A DNA stretch of 11,114 nucleotides from Pseudomonadota bacterium (lineage in GTDB: Bacteria > Pseudomonadota > Alphaproteobacteria > Caulobacterales > Caulobacteraceae). Below the pieces are notes generated by a model. It worked only from the letters and a program-made list of their open reading frames with translations. It had not been told where the DNA came from and did not search any database. The stretch covers positions 1-11,114 of the forward strand of contig JAEYUE010000350.1 of assembly GCA_023433655.1 (NCBI GenBank), written 5' to 3'. Position numbers and translations under genes: made by a program. This document shows positions 1 through 6,112 of the stretch, one piece after another (position 1 is the stretch's first letter; each line of letters opens with the position of its first letter).

Positions 1-653
1 GCTCGGCCCTGATGCTGCTGGTGACGGCCCTGATCGCCCTTCCGCTGGGCGTCGGCGCCGCCCTCTACCTTGAGGAGTTCGCGCCCAAGGGCCGGATCAC
101 CAATCTGATCGAGGTCAACATCAACAACCTGGCCGCGGTGCCGTCGATCATCTACGGCCTGCTCGGCCTCGCCCTGTTCATCAACTGGATGCACCTGCCG
201 CGCGCCAGCCCGCTGGTCGGAGGCCTGGTGCTGGCCCTCATGGCCCTACCGACCATCATCATCGCCACCCGCTCGGCGCTGAAGGCGGTGCCGCCCTCGA
301 TCCGCGAGGCGGCCCTGGCCATGGGCGCGTCGAAGACCCAGACGGTCTTCCATCACACCCTGCCGCTGGCCATGCCCGGCGTGATGACCGGGGCCATCAT
401 CTCCATGGCCCACGCCCTCGGAGAGACCGCGCCCCTGCTGCTGATCGGCATGGTCAGTTTCGTGCCTGGCGTGCCGGCCGCCCTGACCGAGCCGACGGGC
501 GCCCTGCCCTCGCTGATCTACATCTGGGAAAACGCCTCGGAGCGCGCCTTCCACGAGCGCACCGCCGCGGCCATCCTCGTCCTCCTCGCCTTCATGATCG
601 TCATGAACGCCGCCGCCGTCCTGTTGCGGCGACGCTTCGAACGCCGGTGGTAG
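1..653 (+). CDS. pstA: Phosphate ABC transporter permease PstA (5' end outside window)
   Basis: This is the C-terminal 217 or so residues of PstA, one of two inner-membrane permease subunits that carry inorganic phosphate for the PstSCAB ABC transporter. The frame is open at the left edge (codons run from base 3), so the ATG at base 12 is internal and the true start is upstream. The fragment is highly hydrophobic with several membrane spans. It carries the hallmark binding-protein-dependent permease EAA loop (REAALAMGAS, then a conserved Gly/Pro-rich stretch, MPGVMTGAII), which docks on the ATPase. LYLEEFAP near the start and LGETAPLL after the EAA loop are typical of PstA. It ends with a basic tail, RRRFERRW. 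The stop lies 4 nt before pstB, so the two are almost certainly co-transcribed and probably translationally coupled. pstC, and perhaps phoR, are expected to the left, outside the window. The family call is near certain. Confidence 0.96.
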   Translation, partial: SALMLLVTALIALPLGVGAALYLEEFAPKGRITNLIEVNINNLAAVPSIIYGLLGLALFINWMHLPRASPLVGGLVLALMALPTIIIATRSALKAVPPSIREAALAMGASKTQTVFHHTLPLAMPGVMTGAIISMAHALGETAPLLLIGMVSFVPGVPAALTEPTGALPSLIYIWENASERAFHERTAAAILVLLAFMIVMNAAAVLLRRRFERRW

Positions 654-657
654 TCCG

Positions 658-1524
658 ATGAAATCCAAGGTCTTTCACGCGCCCGACGGCGCCCAGGGCT
701 CCGCTTCGGAGCCCCGCGCCGGCGGCATCGCCCCGCCCGCGGCCCGGCACGGCGGCGACCCGAACGCCCCGATCAAGATCTGCGCCCGCGACGTCTCGGT
801 CTTCTATGGCGAGAAGCAGGCCCTGCACGAGGTCTCGCTCGACATTCCGGACAAGACGGTCACCGCCCTGATCGGCCCTTCGGGTTGCGGCAAGTCGACC
901 TTCCTGCGGACCATGAACCGCATGAATGACACCATCCCCGGCGCCCGCGTCACCGGCCGCATCGAGATGGACGGAGAGGACATCAACGCCCGCTCGGTCG
1001 ACCCGGTGCTCCTGCGCGCCCGCGTCGGCATGGTGTTCCAGAAGCCCAACCCCTTCCCCAAGACCATCTACGAGAACGTCGCCTACGGCCCGCGCATTCA
1101 CGGCCTCGCCGATGGCAAGGACCAGTTGGACGGCATCGTCGAGGCCTCGCTGAGGCGCGCTGGCCTGTGGGACGAGGTCGCCGACCGTCTGCATTCGCCC
1201 GGCACCGGACTGTCCGGCGGCCAGCAGCAGCGGCTGGTCATCGCCCGCGCCATCGCCGTCGAGCCCGAGGTCATCCTGATGGACGAGCCCTGCTCGGCGC
1301 TCGATCCGATCGCCACGGCGAAGATCGAGGAGCTGATCGACGAACTGCGCGAGCGCTACTGCATCGTCATCGTCACCCACTCCATGGCCCAGGCGGCGCG
1401 GGTCAGCCAGCGCACGGCCTTCTTCCATCTCGGCCGCCTGGTCGAGGTGGGCGACACCGAGGATCTGTTCACCAATCCGCGCGAGCGGCGCACGCTCGAC
1501 TACATCACCGGCCGCTTCGGCTAG
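658..1524 (+). CDS. pstB: Phosphate ABC transporter ATP-binding protein PstB
   Basis: This 288-residue cytoplasmic ATPase drives phosphate import through PstCA. All ABC motifs are visible: Walker A GPSGCGKST (73-81), Q-loop Gln128 in VFQKPNPFP, signature LSGGQQQR (185-192), Walker B VILMDEP (205-211) and switch His241 in VTHSM. The protein ends in DYITGRFG, the classic PstB C-terminus. Walker A lies about 30 residues later than in E. coli PstB because of an N-terminal extension of about 38 residues rich in Ala, Gly and Pro. The ATG at 658 is the only ATG, GTG or TTG in frame before the ABC core, so the extension cannot be trimmed by choosing another ordinary start. Part of it is encoded by a perfect 8-bp inverted repeat (696-714). 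The ribosome site is weak (GGTGG at the end of pstA), which fits coupling to pstA. Identification is firm; only the extension is unusual. Confidence 0.97.
   Translation: MKSKVFHAPDGAQGSASEPRAGGIAPPAARHGGDPNAPIKICARDVSVFYGEKQALHEVSLDIPDKTVTALIGPSGCGKSTFLRTMNRMNDTIPGARVTGRIEMDGEDINARSVDPVLLRARVGMVFQKPNPFPKTIYENVAYGPRIHGLADGKDQLDGIVEASLRRAGLWDEVADRLHSPGTGLSGGQQQRLVIARAIAVEPEVILMDEPCSALDPIATAKIEELIDELRERYCIVIVTHSMAQAARVSQRTAFFHLGRLVEVGDTEDLFTNPRERRTLDYITGRFG
696..714 (+). repeat. Perfect inverted repeat inside the start of pstB
   Basis: GGGCTCCG, a three-base CTT loop and CGGAGCCC form a perfect 8-bp stem within codons 13-19 of pstB. It lies in the non-conserved N-terminal extension, about 40 nt after the start codon. 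It could be a small palindromic element that entered the reading frame, or an mRNA hairpin that slows translation between pstA and pstB. The function is unknown; the structure itself is directly visible. Confidence 0.6.
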
Positions 1525-1532
1525 GAGCCGTC

Positions 1533-2255
1533 ATGACGCAGCATACCGTAAAAGCCTATGGCGACGAGCTGGACCAGCTCACCGCCGAAGTCGCCCGCAT
1601 GGGCGGCCTGGCCGAGGCCCAGGTCGCCGACGCCATCGAATCCGTCGCCCGCCGCGACATCGCCCTGGGCCGCGCCGTGGTCGAACGCGACCAGAAGCTG
1701 GACGCCCTGCACCGCGAGATCGAGAAAAAAGCCATCCGCCTGATCGCCCTGCGTCAGCCGGTCGCCACCGACCTGCGTCGCACCCTCGCGGCGATGAAGC
1801 TGGCCACCGACCTCGAGCGCACCGGCGATCTCGGCAAGAACATCGCCAAGCGCGGCCTGGTGCTGGCCGAGGGCGAGCCGATGCAGCCCCTGACGCGCTC
1901 CATCGAGCGCATGGGCAAGCTGGTGTCGACCCGCCTGCGCGACGTTCTGGACGCCTACGCCGCCGGCGAGGTCGACCGCGCCCTGGCGGTGTGGAACTCC
2001 GACGACGAGGTCGACGAGCACTACAACAGCCTGTTCCGTGAGCTGCTGACCTACATGATGAGCGACCCGAGGACGATCGGGGCCTGCACCCATCTGCTGT
2101 TCATGGCCAAGAACCTTGAACGCATCGGCGACCACGCCACCAACATCGCCGAGACCATCTACTACGAGATCACCGGCGAGGACTTCGTCGGCGAGCGCCC
2201 GCGCTGGAACCCCGACGCCGCCGAAGACACGCCCGAACCGCCGACCGCCGACTGA
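1533..2255 (+). CDS. phoU: Phosphate signalling protein PhoU
   Basis: This 240-residue cytoplasmic protein links the Pst transporter to the PhoR/PhoB two-component system and holds the Pho response off when phosphate is plentiful. It shows the two-repeat all-helical PhoU layout. Each repeat contains the acidic metal-binding signature: DLERTGDLGKNIAKR around 93-107 and NLERIGDHATNIAE at 194-207. Length matches the family (about 235-245). The frame is open well upstream into pstB, but ATG 1533 is chosen because it begins the conserved N-terminus (HTVKAYGDELDQL). It also has an AGGAG site (1523-1527) overlapping the pstB stop codon, 5 nt before the ATG. The last 20 or so residues are an acidic, Pro-rich tail that is probably disordered. 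It sits 8 nt after pstB and 17 nt before phoB, consistent with one operon. Confidence 0.97.
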   Translation: MTQHTVKAYGDELDQLTAEVARMGGLAEAQVADAIESVARRDIALGRAVVERDQKLDALHREIEKKAIRLIALRQPVATDLRRTLAAMKLATDLERTGDLGKNIAKRGLVLAEGEPMQPLTRSIERMGKLVSTRLRDVLDAYAAGEVDRALAVWNSDDEVDEHYNSLFRELLTYMMSDPRTIGACTHLLFMAKNLERIGDHATNIAETIYYEITGEDFVGERPRWNPDAAEDTPEPPTAD

Positions 2256-2272
2256 CCCCCCGGAGAACCGCC

Positions 2273-2962
2273 GTGCAGCCGTATATCCTGGTGATGGAAG
2301 ACGAGGACGCCTTGGCCACCCTCGTCCAGTACAACCTCGAGAAGGAAGGATACCGCGTCGTGGTCGCCGCCGACGGCGAGGAGGGGATGCTGCAGATCGA
2401 GGAGCGCATGCCCGACCTCGTCCTGCTCGACTGGATGCTGCCGAAGCTGTCGGGCATCGAGGTCTGCCGCCGCAGCCGCGGCAAGGCCGAGACCCGCAAC
2501 CTGCCGATCATCATGCTGACGGCGCGCGGCGAGGAGACGGACCGCGTCCGCGGCCTCGACACCGGCGCCGACGACTACATGACCAAACCCTTCTCGATGG
2601 TCGAGCTGAACGCCCGCATCCGCGCCGTCCTGCGCCGCATCCGCCCTGGTCTGGCCGACGACCGCCTGACCCACGGCGACATCGTCATCGACCGCGTCGC
2701 CCACCGCGTCCGCCGCGCCGGCCAGGAAGTCCACCTCGGCCCGACGGAGTTTCGCCTGCTCGATCACCTGATGCAGCATCCCGGCCGGGTGTTCAGCCGC
2801 GAGCAGCTGCTCGACGCCGTCTGGGGCTCGGACGTCTACGTCGAGGCCCGCACCGTCGACGTCCACGTCGGCCGCCTGCGCAAGGCGCTGAACATCGACG
2901 GCACGGTCAACCCGATCCGGACGGTGCGGTCGGCGGGGTATTCGCTGGACCTGGGGGGCTGA
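2273..2962 (+). CDS. phoB: Phosphate regulon response regulator PhoB
   Basis: This 229-residue OmpR/PhoB-family transcription factor is phosphorylated by the histidine kinase PhoR under phosphate limitation and then binds Pho boxes to activate uptake genes. The receiver domain spans about 4-120: acidic pocket Glu9/Asp10, phospho-acceptor Asp53 (LLDWMLP), Thr83 (MLTAR) and Lys105 (TKPF). The winged-helix DNA-binding domain spans about 130-227, with GPTEFRLL (156-163) and recognition helix RTVDVHVGRLRKAL (193-206). The start is GTG, preceded by GGAG (2262-2265) with 7 nt spacing. The next in-frame ATG (2294) would delete the first beta strand, so GTG is preferred. It follows phoU by 17 nt. phoR is not next to it on this side; in Caulobacter phoR lies upstream of pstC, so it is expected to the left of this window. 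Confidence 0.96.
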   Translation: MQPYILVMEDEDALATLVQYNLEKEGYRVVVAADGEEGMLQIEERMPDLVLLDWMLPKLSGIEVCRRSRGKAETRNLPIIMLTARGEETDRVRGLDTGADDYMTKPFSMVELNARIRAVLRRIRPGLADDRLTHGDIVIDRVAHRVRRAGQEVHLGPTEFRLLDHLMQHPGRVFSREQLLDAVWGSDVYVEARTVDVHVGRLRKALNIDGTVNPIRTVRSAGYSLDLGG

Positions 2963-2971
2963 CGCGGGCCT

Positions 2972-3001
2972 GAACCCTCTGCGGCGCCGCAGAACGGGTT
3001 C
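2972..3001 (+). terminator. Inverted repeat after phoB, possible transcription terminator
   Basis: Ten bases after the phoB stop is a perfect 16-bp palindrome, TCTGCGGCGCCGCAGA (2978-2993). It is flanked by GAACCC (2972-2977) and GGGTTC (2996-3001), which extend the stem after a 2-nt bulge. As RNA this is a strong GC-rich hairpin at the natural end of the pst-pho operon. No T-rich tract follows, so a classical intrinsic terminator is not proven. It could also protect the mRNA 3' end, or be a protein-binding dyad. Confidence 0.45.
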
Positions 3002-3066
3002 GACACTGGCGCGCACCTGGCTGCGGTGGCGCGGGGCGTGATGCGGAGCTGAGGGCAGCAGAGAAA

Positions 3067-3084
3067 CCGGCGGATCGGCGCCGG
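3067..3084 (+). repeat. Short hairpin upstream of the BlaI-type promoter
   Basis: CCGGCG (3067-3072) and CGCCGG (3079-3084) form a 6-bp stem with a 6-nt loop, just upstream of the proposed -35 element. It may be a second termination or insulation structure between phoB and the repressor gene, or chance in GC-rich DNA. The rest of the 188-nt spacer holds the phoB-proximal repeat and the operator/promoter, with no small gene that I can support. Confidence 0.25.
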
Positions 3085-3095
3085 CAGTCGAACAT

Positions 3096-3124
3096 TTGAC
3101 GTCTGCACGTTACAATTGTAACGT
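3096..3124 (+). promoter_or_regulatory. Likely promoter and BlaI-type operator of the repressor-peptidase unit
   Basis: A perfect 18-bp palindrome, ACGTTACAATTGTAACGT (3107-3124), lies 26 nt upstream of the repressor start codon. Its core TACA-AT-TGTA matches the TACA/TGTA half-sites known for BlaI and MecI operators, and it is strikingly AT-rich for this genome. A TTGACG hexamer at 3096-3101 makes a good -35. With a 17-nt spacer the -10 would be TAACGT (3119-3124), a modest match inside the palindrome. A repressor bound here would block RNA polymerase. The palindrome is seen directly; its role as autoregulatory operator is inferred from its position next to a BlaI-family gene. Confidence 0.72.
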
Positions 3125-3150
3125 CCTGACGACAATACAAGTGGACGACC

Positions 3151-3537
3151 ATGTCATCTGCACCTCCCAGCCCCAGCGAGACCGAGCTGGAGATCCTCAA
3201 ATGCTTCTGGCGCGACGGCGACCTGTCGGCGCGGGAGCTGCAGCAGAGGATCGCCGGCCATCTGAACTGGACGCCGTCGACCACGCGGACCGTGCTGGAG
3301 CGGATGCGCGCCAAGGGGCTGCTGTCGCGCCGCGATGTACACGGCATGGCGGTCTATTCCCACGTCCATCCCAAGGTTGAGGTGCTGGGCGGACTGATGC
3401 GGCGGCTCTCCGCCGTGCTTGAGCTCGACACCCTGCCCGCCGCCGCCTTCACCGGCAGCCAGATCCTCAGCGAGGCCGAGATCGCCGAACTGGAGGCGAT
3501 GCTGAACCGGGCCGATGACGGAGGGGCGCCGAAATGA
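3151..3537 (+). CDS. BlaI/MecI/CopY-family winged-helix repressor
   Basis: This is a 128-residue dimeric transcriptional repressor. Residues about 10-72 form the winged helix: SETELEILKCFW, then SARELQQRI, recognition helix STTRTVLERMRAKG (43-56) and wing RRDVHGMAVYSHV. A helical dimerisation tail follows (about 75-120), ending ILSEAEIAELEAMLNR. Length and layout fit the Penicillinase_R (BlaI) family. The gene directly follows a perfect palindrome of BlaI-operator type, so autorepression is likely. Its stop overlaps the start of the M56 peptidase gene (ATGA, 4 nt), the usual blaI-blaR1 arrangement in which the peptidase relieves repression. In staphylococcal BlaI/MecI the cut falls between Asn101 and Phe102; here the roughly equivalent place is Ala99-Phe100. 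No beta-lactamase gene is near, so the regulated genes beyond its own operon are unknown. Confidence 0.9.
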   Translation: MSSAPPSPSETELEILKCFWRDGDLSARELQQRIAGHLNWTPSTTRTVLERMRAKGLLSRRDVHGMAVYSHVHPKVEVLGGLMRRLSAVLELDTLPAAAFTGSQILSEAEIAELEAMLNRADDGGAPK

Positions 3538-5027
3538 CCGCGCCCGAGCTGCTTGCCCTGTCGCTGGTCCTGTCCGTCGCTGTGGCGGCGCTGGGCCTCG
3601 CCCTGATGCGCGCCGTCGAGCGCCGCATCGCCGACCCGGTGCTGCGCGAGCGCGGCTGGGCGGCGACCCTGTACATCTCCGTCCTCCCGCCCGTCGTCGT
3701 CGGCCTCATGCTGCTGACCCCCGCGCCCCTCGTGACCGCGCCGGCGGCCTCGACGGCGACGGACGCGACGACCGTCCTGATGGAGGTCCAGGGCGCGGCT
3801 GCGCCGGCACCGGTCGACCTCATCCACGCCGCCGCCCTGGCCGCGCTCGCTCTGGCCGGGCTGATAGCGATCTTCGGGATCGCGACCCTTGGCCTGCGGC
3901 TGTTTCGCCTGCGACGGCTGATCCGGACCACCCATGTCGCCTCCACCGAACTTGTCAGTGTCGTGAAAGGGGCGGCCCGCGAGATCGGCGCGCCCGTGCC
4001 GGCCGTCCGGGTCCGGCCGACCGGCGCGGAGGCTCTGCTGGCCGGCCTGCGTCGACCGGTCCCGATCCTGCCGGCCGCGCTGGCGGACGCCCCCGGCAGC
4101 CCCACCACGCGCGCCGTCTGCGCCCACGAGCTGGCCCATTTGAAGCGCGGCGACCATCGCGCCCTGTGGATCGAGGAAGCCCTGCTCGCAGTGGCGGCCT
4201 GCAATCCGCTGCTGCGCCACATCCGCGACCATCGCGCCGCGGCCCGCGAGGAAGCCTGCGACGCCGCGGCCCTGTCAGGGACCCCGGACGAACAGCGCCG
4301 CCTCTACGCCCGTGCGCTGCTTGAGGCCGTCCGGGCCTCAGGCGTCGGGCAAACCGCCCCCGCCCTCTCGTTCACCAGCGCCAGAAGGACCTTCGTCATG
4401 AACCGCCTGAAAGCTGTCCTCGACCCCGCCGCGCCCGCCCGGGCCGGTTCGCGCCACGCCGTCATCGGGGCGACCGCCCTCGTGGCCGGCCTCGCCTGCG
4501 CCGGTTCCTTCGCCGTCGCGGCCCAAAGGCAACCCACCCTCGCCGAAGCGTCCGAAGACCTTGGCGCGGTGCGGCAGCCGACCGGGGCACCCCTGGCCGA
4601 GGCGGGCGCGGTCGCCTCGGTCGCGCGTCCAGCGCCGCTGCCGGAGGTCGTTCCGCCCGCGCCGTCGCAACCCGTCGCCGCCGCGCCGGCCGAGGCCCCG
4701 GCGATTGTCGCCGCCGAACAGGCCCAGGAGCCGTCCCCGCCGACCGAGATCAGCCGCGTGACCTGGAGCCGGCACCCGACCCCCATGTATCCTGCCCCGG
4801 CCGCCGCGAACGGCGTCGAGAGCGGGACCGTCAGCCTGTCCTGCGTCGTCGGGGCGGACGGGTCAGCCTCCGACTGCACCCTGCTTTCGGAGACTCCCGA
4901 GGGTCAGGGGTTTGGCGAGGCGGCGCTGGCTTCCATGCAGACCGCGCGCTTCTCGCCGGACGTGCTCGAGCGCTCGGCTCCGGGCACACGGGCGCGCTTC
5001 ACCATCCGGTTCCGGTTGGCCGAATAG
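3534..5027 (+). CDS. BlaR1-like M56 membrane metallopeptidase with C-terminal TonB domain
   Basis: This 497-residue protein is an integral membrane zinc peptidase, probably the signal transducer for the adjacent BlaI-type repressor. Hydrophobic segments lie at about 5-25, 43-67 and 97-121. The zinc site HELAH (198-202) is followed by the downstream acidic ligand region REEACD (238-243), and a fourth span lies at about 308-330. In BlaR1 the zinc domain between spans 3 and 4 faces the cytoplasm and the C-terminus is periplasmic. Here the C-terminal part is not a penicillin-binding sensor. Residues 331-405 are a Pro/Ala-rich linker, and 407-497 resemble a TonB C-terminal domain (HPTPMYPAPAAANGVESGTV, ASMQTARFSP). 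Cys437 and Cys448 could form a periplasmic disulfide. The ATG overlaps the repressor stop, with GAGG at 3521-3524 as ribosome site. The signal sensed is unknown: it might be cell-envelope stress or contact with another envelope protein. Confidence 0.88.
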   Translation: MTAPELLALSLVLSVAVAALGLALMRAVERRIADPVLRERGWAATLYISVLPPVVVGLMLLTPAPLVTAPAASTATDATTVLMEVQGAAAPAPVDLIHAAALAALALAGLIAIFGIATLGLRLFRLRRLIRTTHVASTELVSVVKGAAREIGAPVPAVRVRPTGAEALLAGLRRPVPILPAALADAPGSPTTRAVCAHELAHLKRGDHRALWIEEALLAVAACNPLLRHIRDHRAAAREEACDAAALSGTPDEQRRLYARALLEAVRASGVGQTAPALSFTSARRTFVMNRLKAVLDPAAPARAGSRHAVIGATALVAGLACAGSFAVAAQRQPTLAEASEDLGAVRQPTGAPLAEAGAVASVARPAPLPEVVPPAPSQPVAAAPAEAPAIVAAEQAQEPSPPTEISRVTWSRHPTPMYPAPAAANGVESGTVSLSCVVGADGSASDCTLLSETPEGQGFGEAALASMQTARFSPDVLERSAPGTRARFTIRFRLAE

Positions 5028-5038
5028 GCGCCTAGGCC
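5018..5038. terminator. Palindrome holding both convergent stop codons, possible bidirectional terminator
   Basis: TAGGCGCCTA (5025-5034) is a perfect 10-bp palindrome whose two ends are the TAG stops of the M56 gene (+) and hslO (-). GGCC on either side (5018-5021 and 5035-5038) can extend the stem around a 3-nt bulge. There is no T tract on either strand, so the terminator role is tentative. No other room exists for a terminator between these two genes, which are only 4 nt apart. Confidence 0.3.
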
Positions 5039-5961
5039 TCGCCGGCCTCCTCCGGGGTCAGCTGGTATATGGTCGCGCAGTACTCGCAGGTAACGTGGAT
5101 CCGGCCGTCGGGCTCGACCATCTCCGCCCGCTCCTCGGGCGAGAAGGAGGCCAGGACGGTGCCGATGCGGTCCTTCGAGCAGCGGCACACGGCCTTGAGC
5201 GCGCGCGGGTCCTCGAGCCGCACGCCGTCCTCGTGGAACAGGCGGTACAGCAGGGTCTCGGGCGTCACAGTCGGGTCGACCAGTTCGTCGTCGCCGAGGG
5301 TCTGGAACAGGGCCCGGCTGCGGTCCCAGACGTCCTCGGTGGAGCCGCGCGCGGCGTCGCCGGCGATCAGCTGGATCATCGCCCCGCCGGCGCGCCACGT
5401 CGTGCCGCCCGCCGTTGTCACGGCGCCGACGGCGAGCAGCACCTGCGTCGGGATCTGCTCCGACTGCTGGAAATAGTGTTCCGCCGCCAGCGACAGGCTC
5501 TCGCCCTCGATCGGCGTGATGCCCTGCGTCCGTTCGAAGTCGGGGCCGCGGTCCAGGGTCATGATGAACAGACCCTCGCCCAGCAGGGTTCGCGCGCCGG
5601 GGCGGGAGAAGCCCTGCGAGGCGGCGGCGACCTCGGCCTCGTCGAACCGGCAGTAGCCGCGCAGGTGCCCCTGGGTGTCATAGTCGGCGACCACATAGCG
5701 CACCGGTCCGTCACCCTGGGCCTGGACGATCAGGCGGCCTTCGAATTTGAGGCTGGAGCCTATGAGAGCCGCGAGCGCGCAGGCCTCGCCCAGCAGGGCG
5801 GCGACCGGCTCGGGATAGGCGTGGGCCGACAGGATGGCGTCGATCGTCTCACCCAGCCGGACCAGCCGGCCGCGCCCCGGCCAGCCCTCGATCTGGAAGG
5901 CGGCGGCGAGGTTGTCGGCCGAAGAAGCGGAAGGCGCGGCGGCGGGCGCGTGATCGGTCAC
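5032..5961 (-). CDS. hslO: Redox-regulated chaperone Hsp33 (HslO)
   Basis: This 309-residue cytoplasmic holdase is activated by oxidation and protects unfolding proteins during oxidative and heat stress. The four zinc-binding cysteines of Hsp33 are present near the C-terminus: CRC (Cys259, Cys261) and CEYC (Cys292, Cys295). Oxidation to disulfides would release zinc and switch the chaperone on. The N-terminal domain (about 18-235) carries family features such as GEACALAALIGSSLKFEGRL and AGGAMIQLIAG. The frame is open on this strand to 6468, but the Hsp33 homology begins just after GTG 5961. That GTG has an AGAGGA-like site about 5 nt before it on the - strand; the upstream part is translated noise antisense to the dehydrogenase. 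The first 17 residues are an Ala/Ser-rich extension. The gene converges on the M56 gene and diverges from the dehydrogenase. Confidence 0.95.
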   Translation of the reverse strand: MTDHAPAAAPSASSADNLAAAFQIEGWPGRGRLVRLGETIDAILSAHAYPEPVAALLGEACALAALIGSSLKFEGRLIVQAQGDGPVRYVVADYDTQGHLRGYCRFDEAEVAAASQGFSRPGARTLLGEGLFIMTLDRGPDFERTQGITPIEGESLSLAAEHYFQQSEQIPTQVLLAVGAVTTAGGTTWRAGGAMIQLIAGDAARGSTEDVWDRSRALFQTLGDDELVDPTVTPETLLYRLFHEDGVRLEDPRALKAVCRCSKDRIGTVLASFSPEERAEMVEPDGRIHVTCEYCATIYQLTPEEAGEA

Positions 5962-6043
5962 GGCGGTCCTCTGAAAGGGGCGATGGTCGGAAGCGCCGCA
6001 AGATAGGCGCCCGTATCGCGGTTGGTAAGGGCGGCGTGCTACA

Positions 6044-6077
6044 GCAGGAACAGGCGGGGCCGCGCCCCCGTTCCTGC
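6044..6077 (+). promoter_or_regulatory. Long hairpin in the divergent spacer, leader of the dehydrogenase gene
   Basis: GCAGGAAC (6044-6051) pairs perfectly with GTTCCTGC (6070-6077). Inside, GGGGC (6056-6060) pairs with GCCCC (6064-6068) around a CGC loop. The hairpin ends 35 nt before the dehydrogenase ATG. In the RNA of that gene it would be a stable 5' leader structure; as DNA it could be a regulator site between the divergent genes. I find no convincing promoter hexamers on either strand of this 151-nt spacer (5962-6112). Confidence 0.4.
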
Positions 6078-6112
6078 CCAAGGCCCGAGACTCCATTTCC
6101 CCCGGCGAGCTG

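Noticed and set aside
1167..1532. Upstream extension of the phoU frame into pstB
   Set aside because: The extension is an out-of-frame Arg/His/Pro-rich reading of pstB. PhoU homology and a good ribosome site both start at 1533.
1..2272. Pho box within the pst operon
   Set aside because: I looked for CTGTCAT-like repeats and saw no convincing pair. The operon promoter is expected upstream of the window.
3131..3145. Second BlaI half-site (TACAAGTGG) downstream of the palindrome
   Set aside because: Only one half resembles TACA and the partner half is degenerate, so it may be chance.
3354..4232. 292-codon open frame on the - strand opposite the M56 gene
   Set aside because: Its residues are biased to Gly/Arg/Asp/Gln with no family features; it is a shadow of the zinc peptidase frame.
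5980..6002. Heat-shock sigma-32 promoter for hslO on the - strand
   Set aside because: CTTG is followed by CCAT on the - strand, but the spacing is about 12 nt or less from the CTTG and the flanks do not match the consensus, so it is too weak to call.
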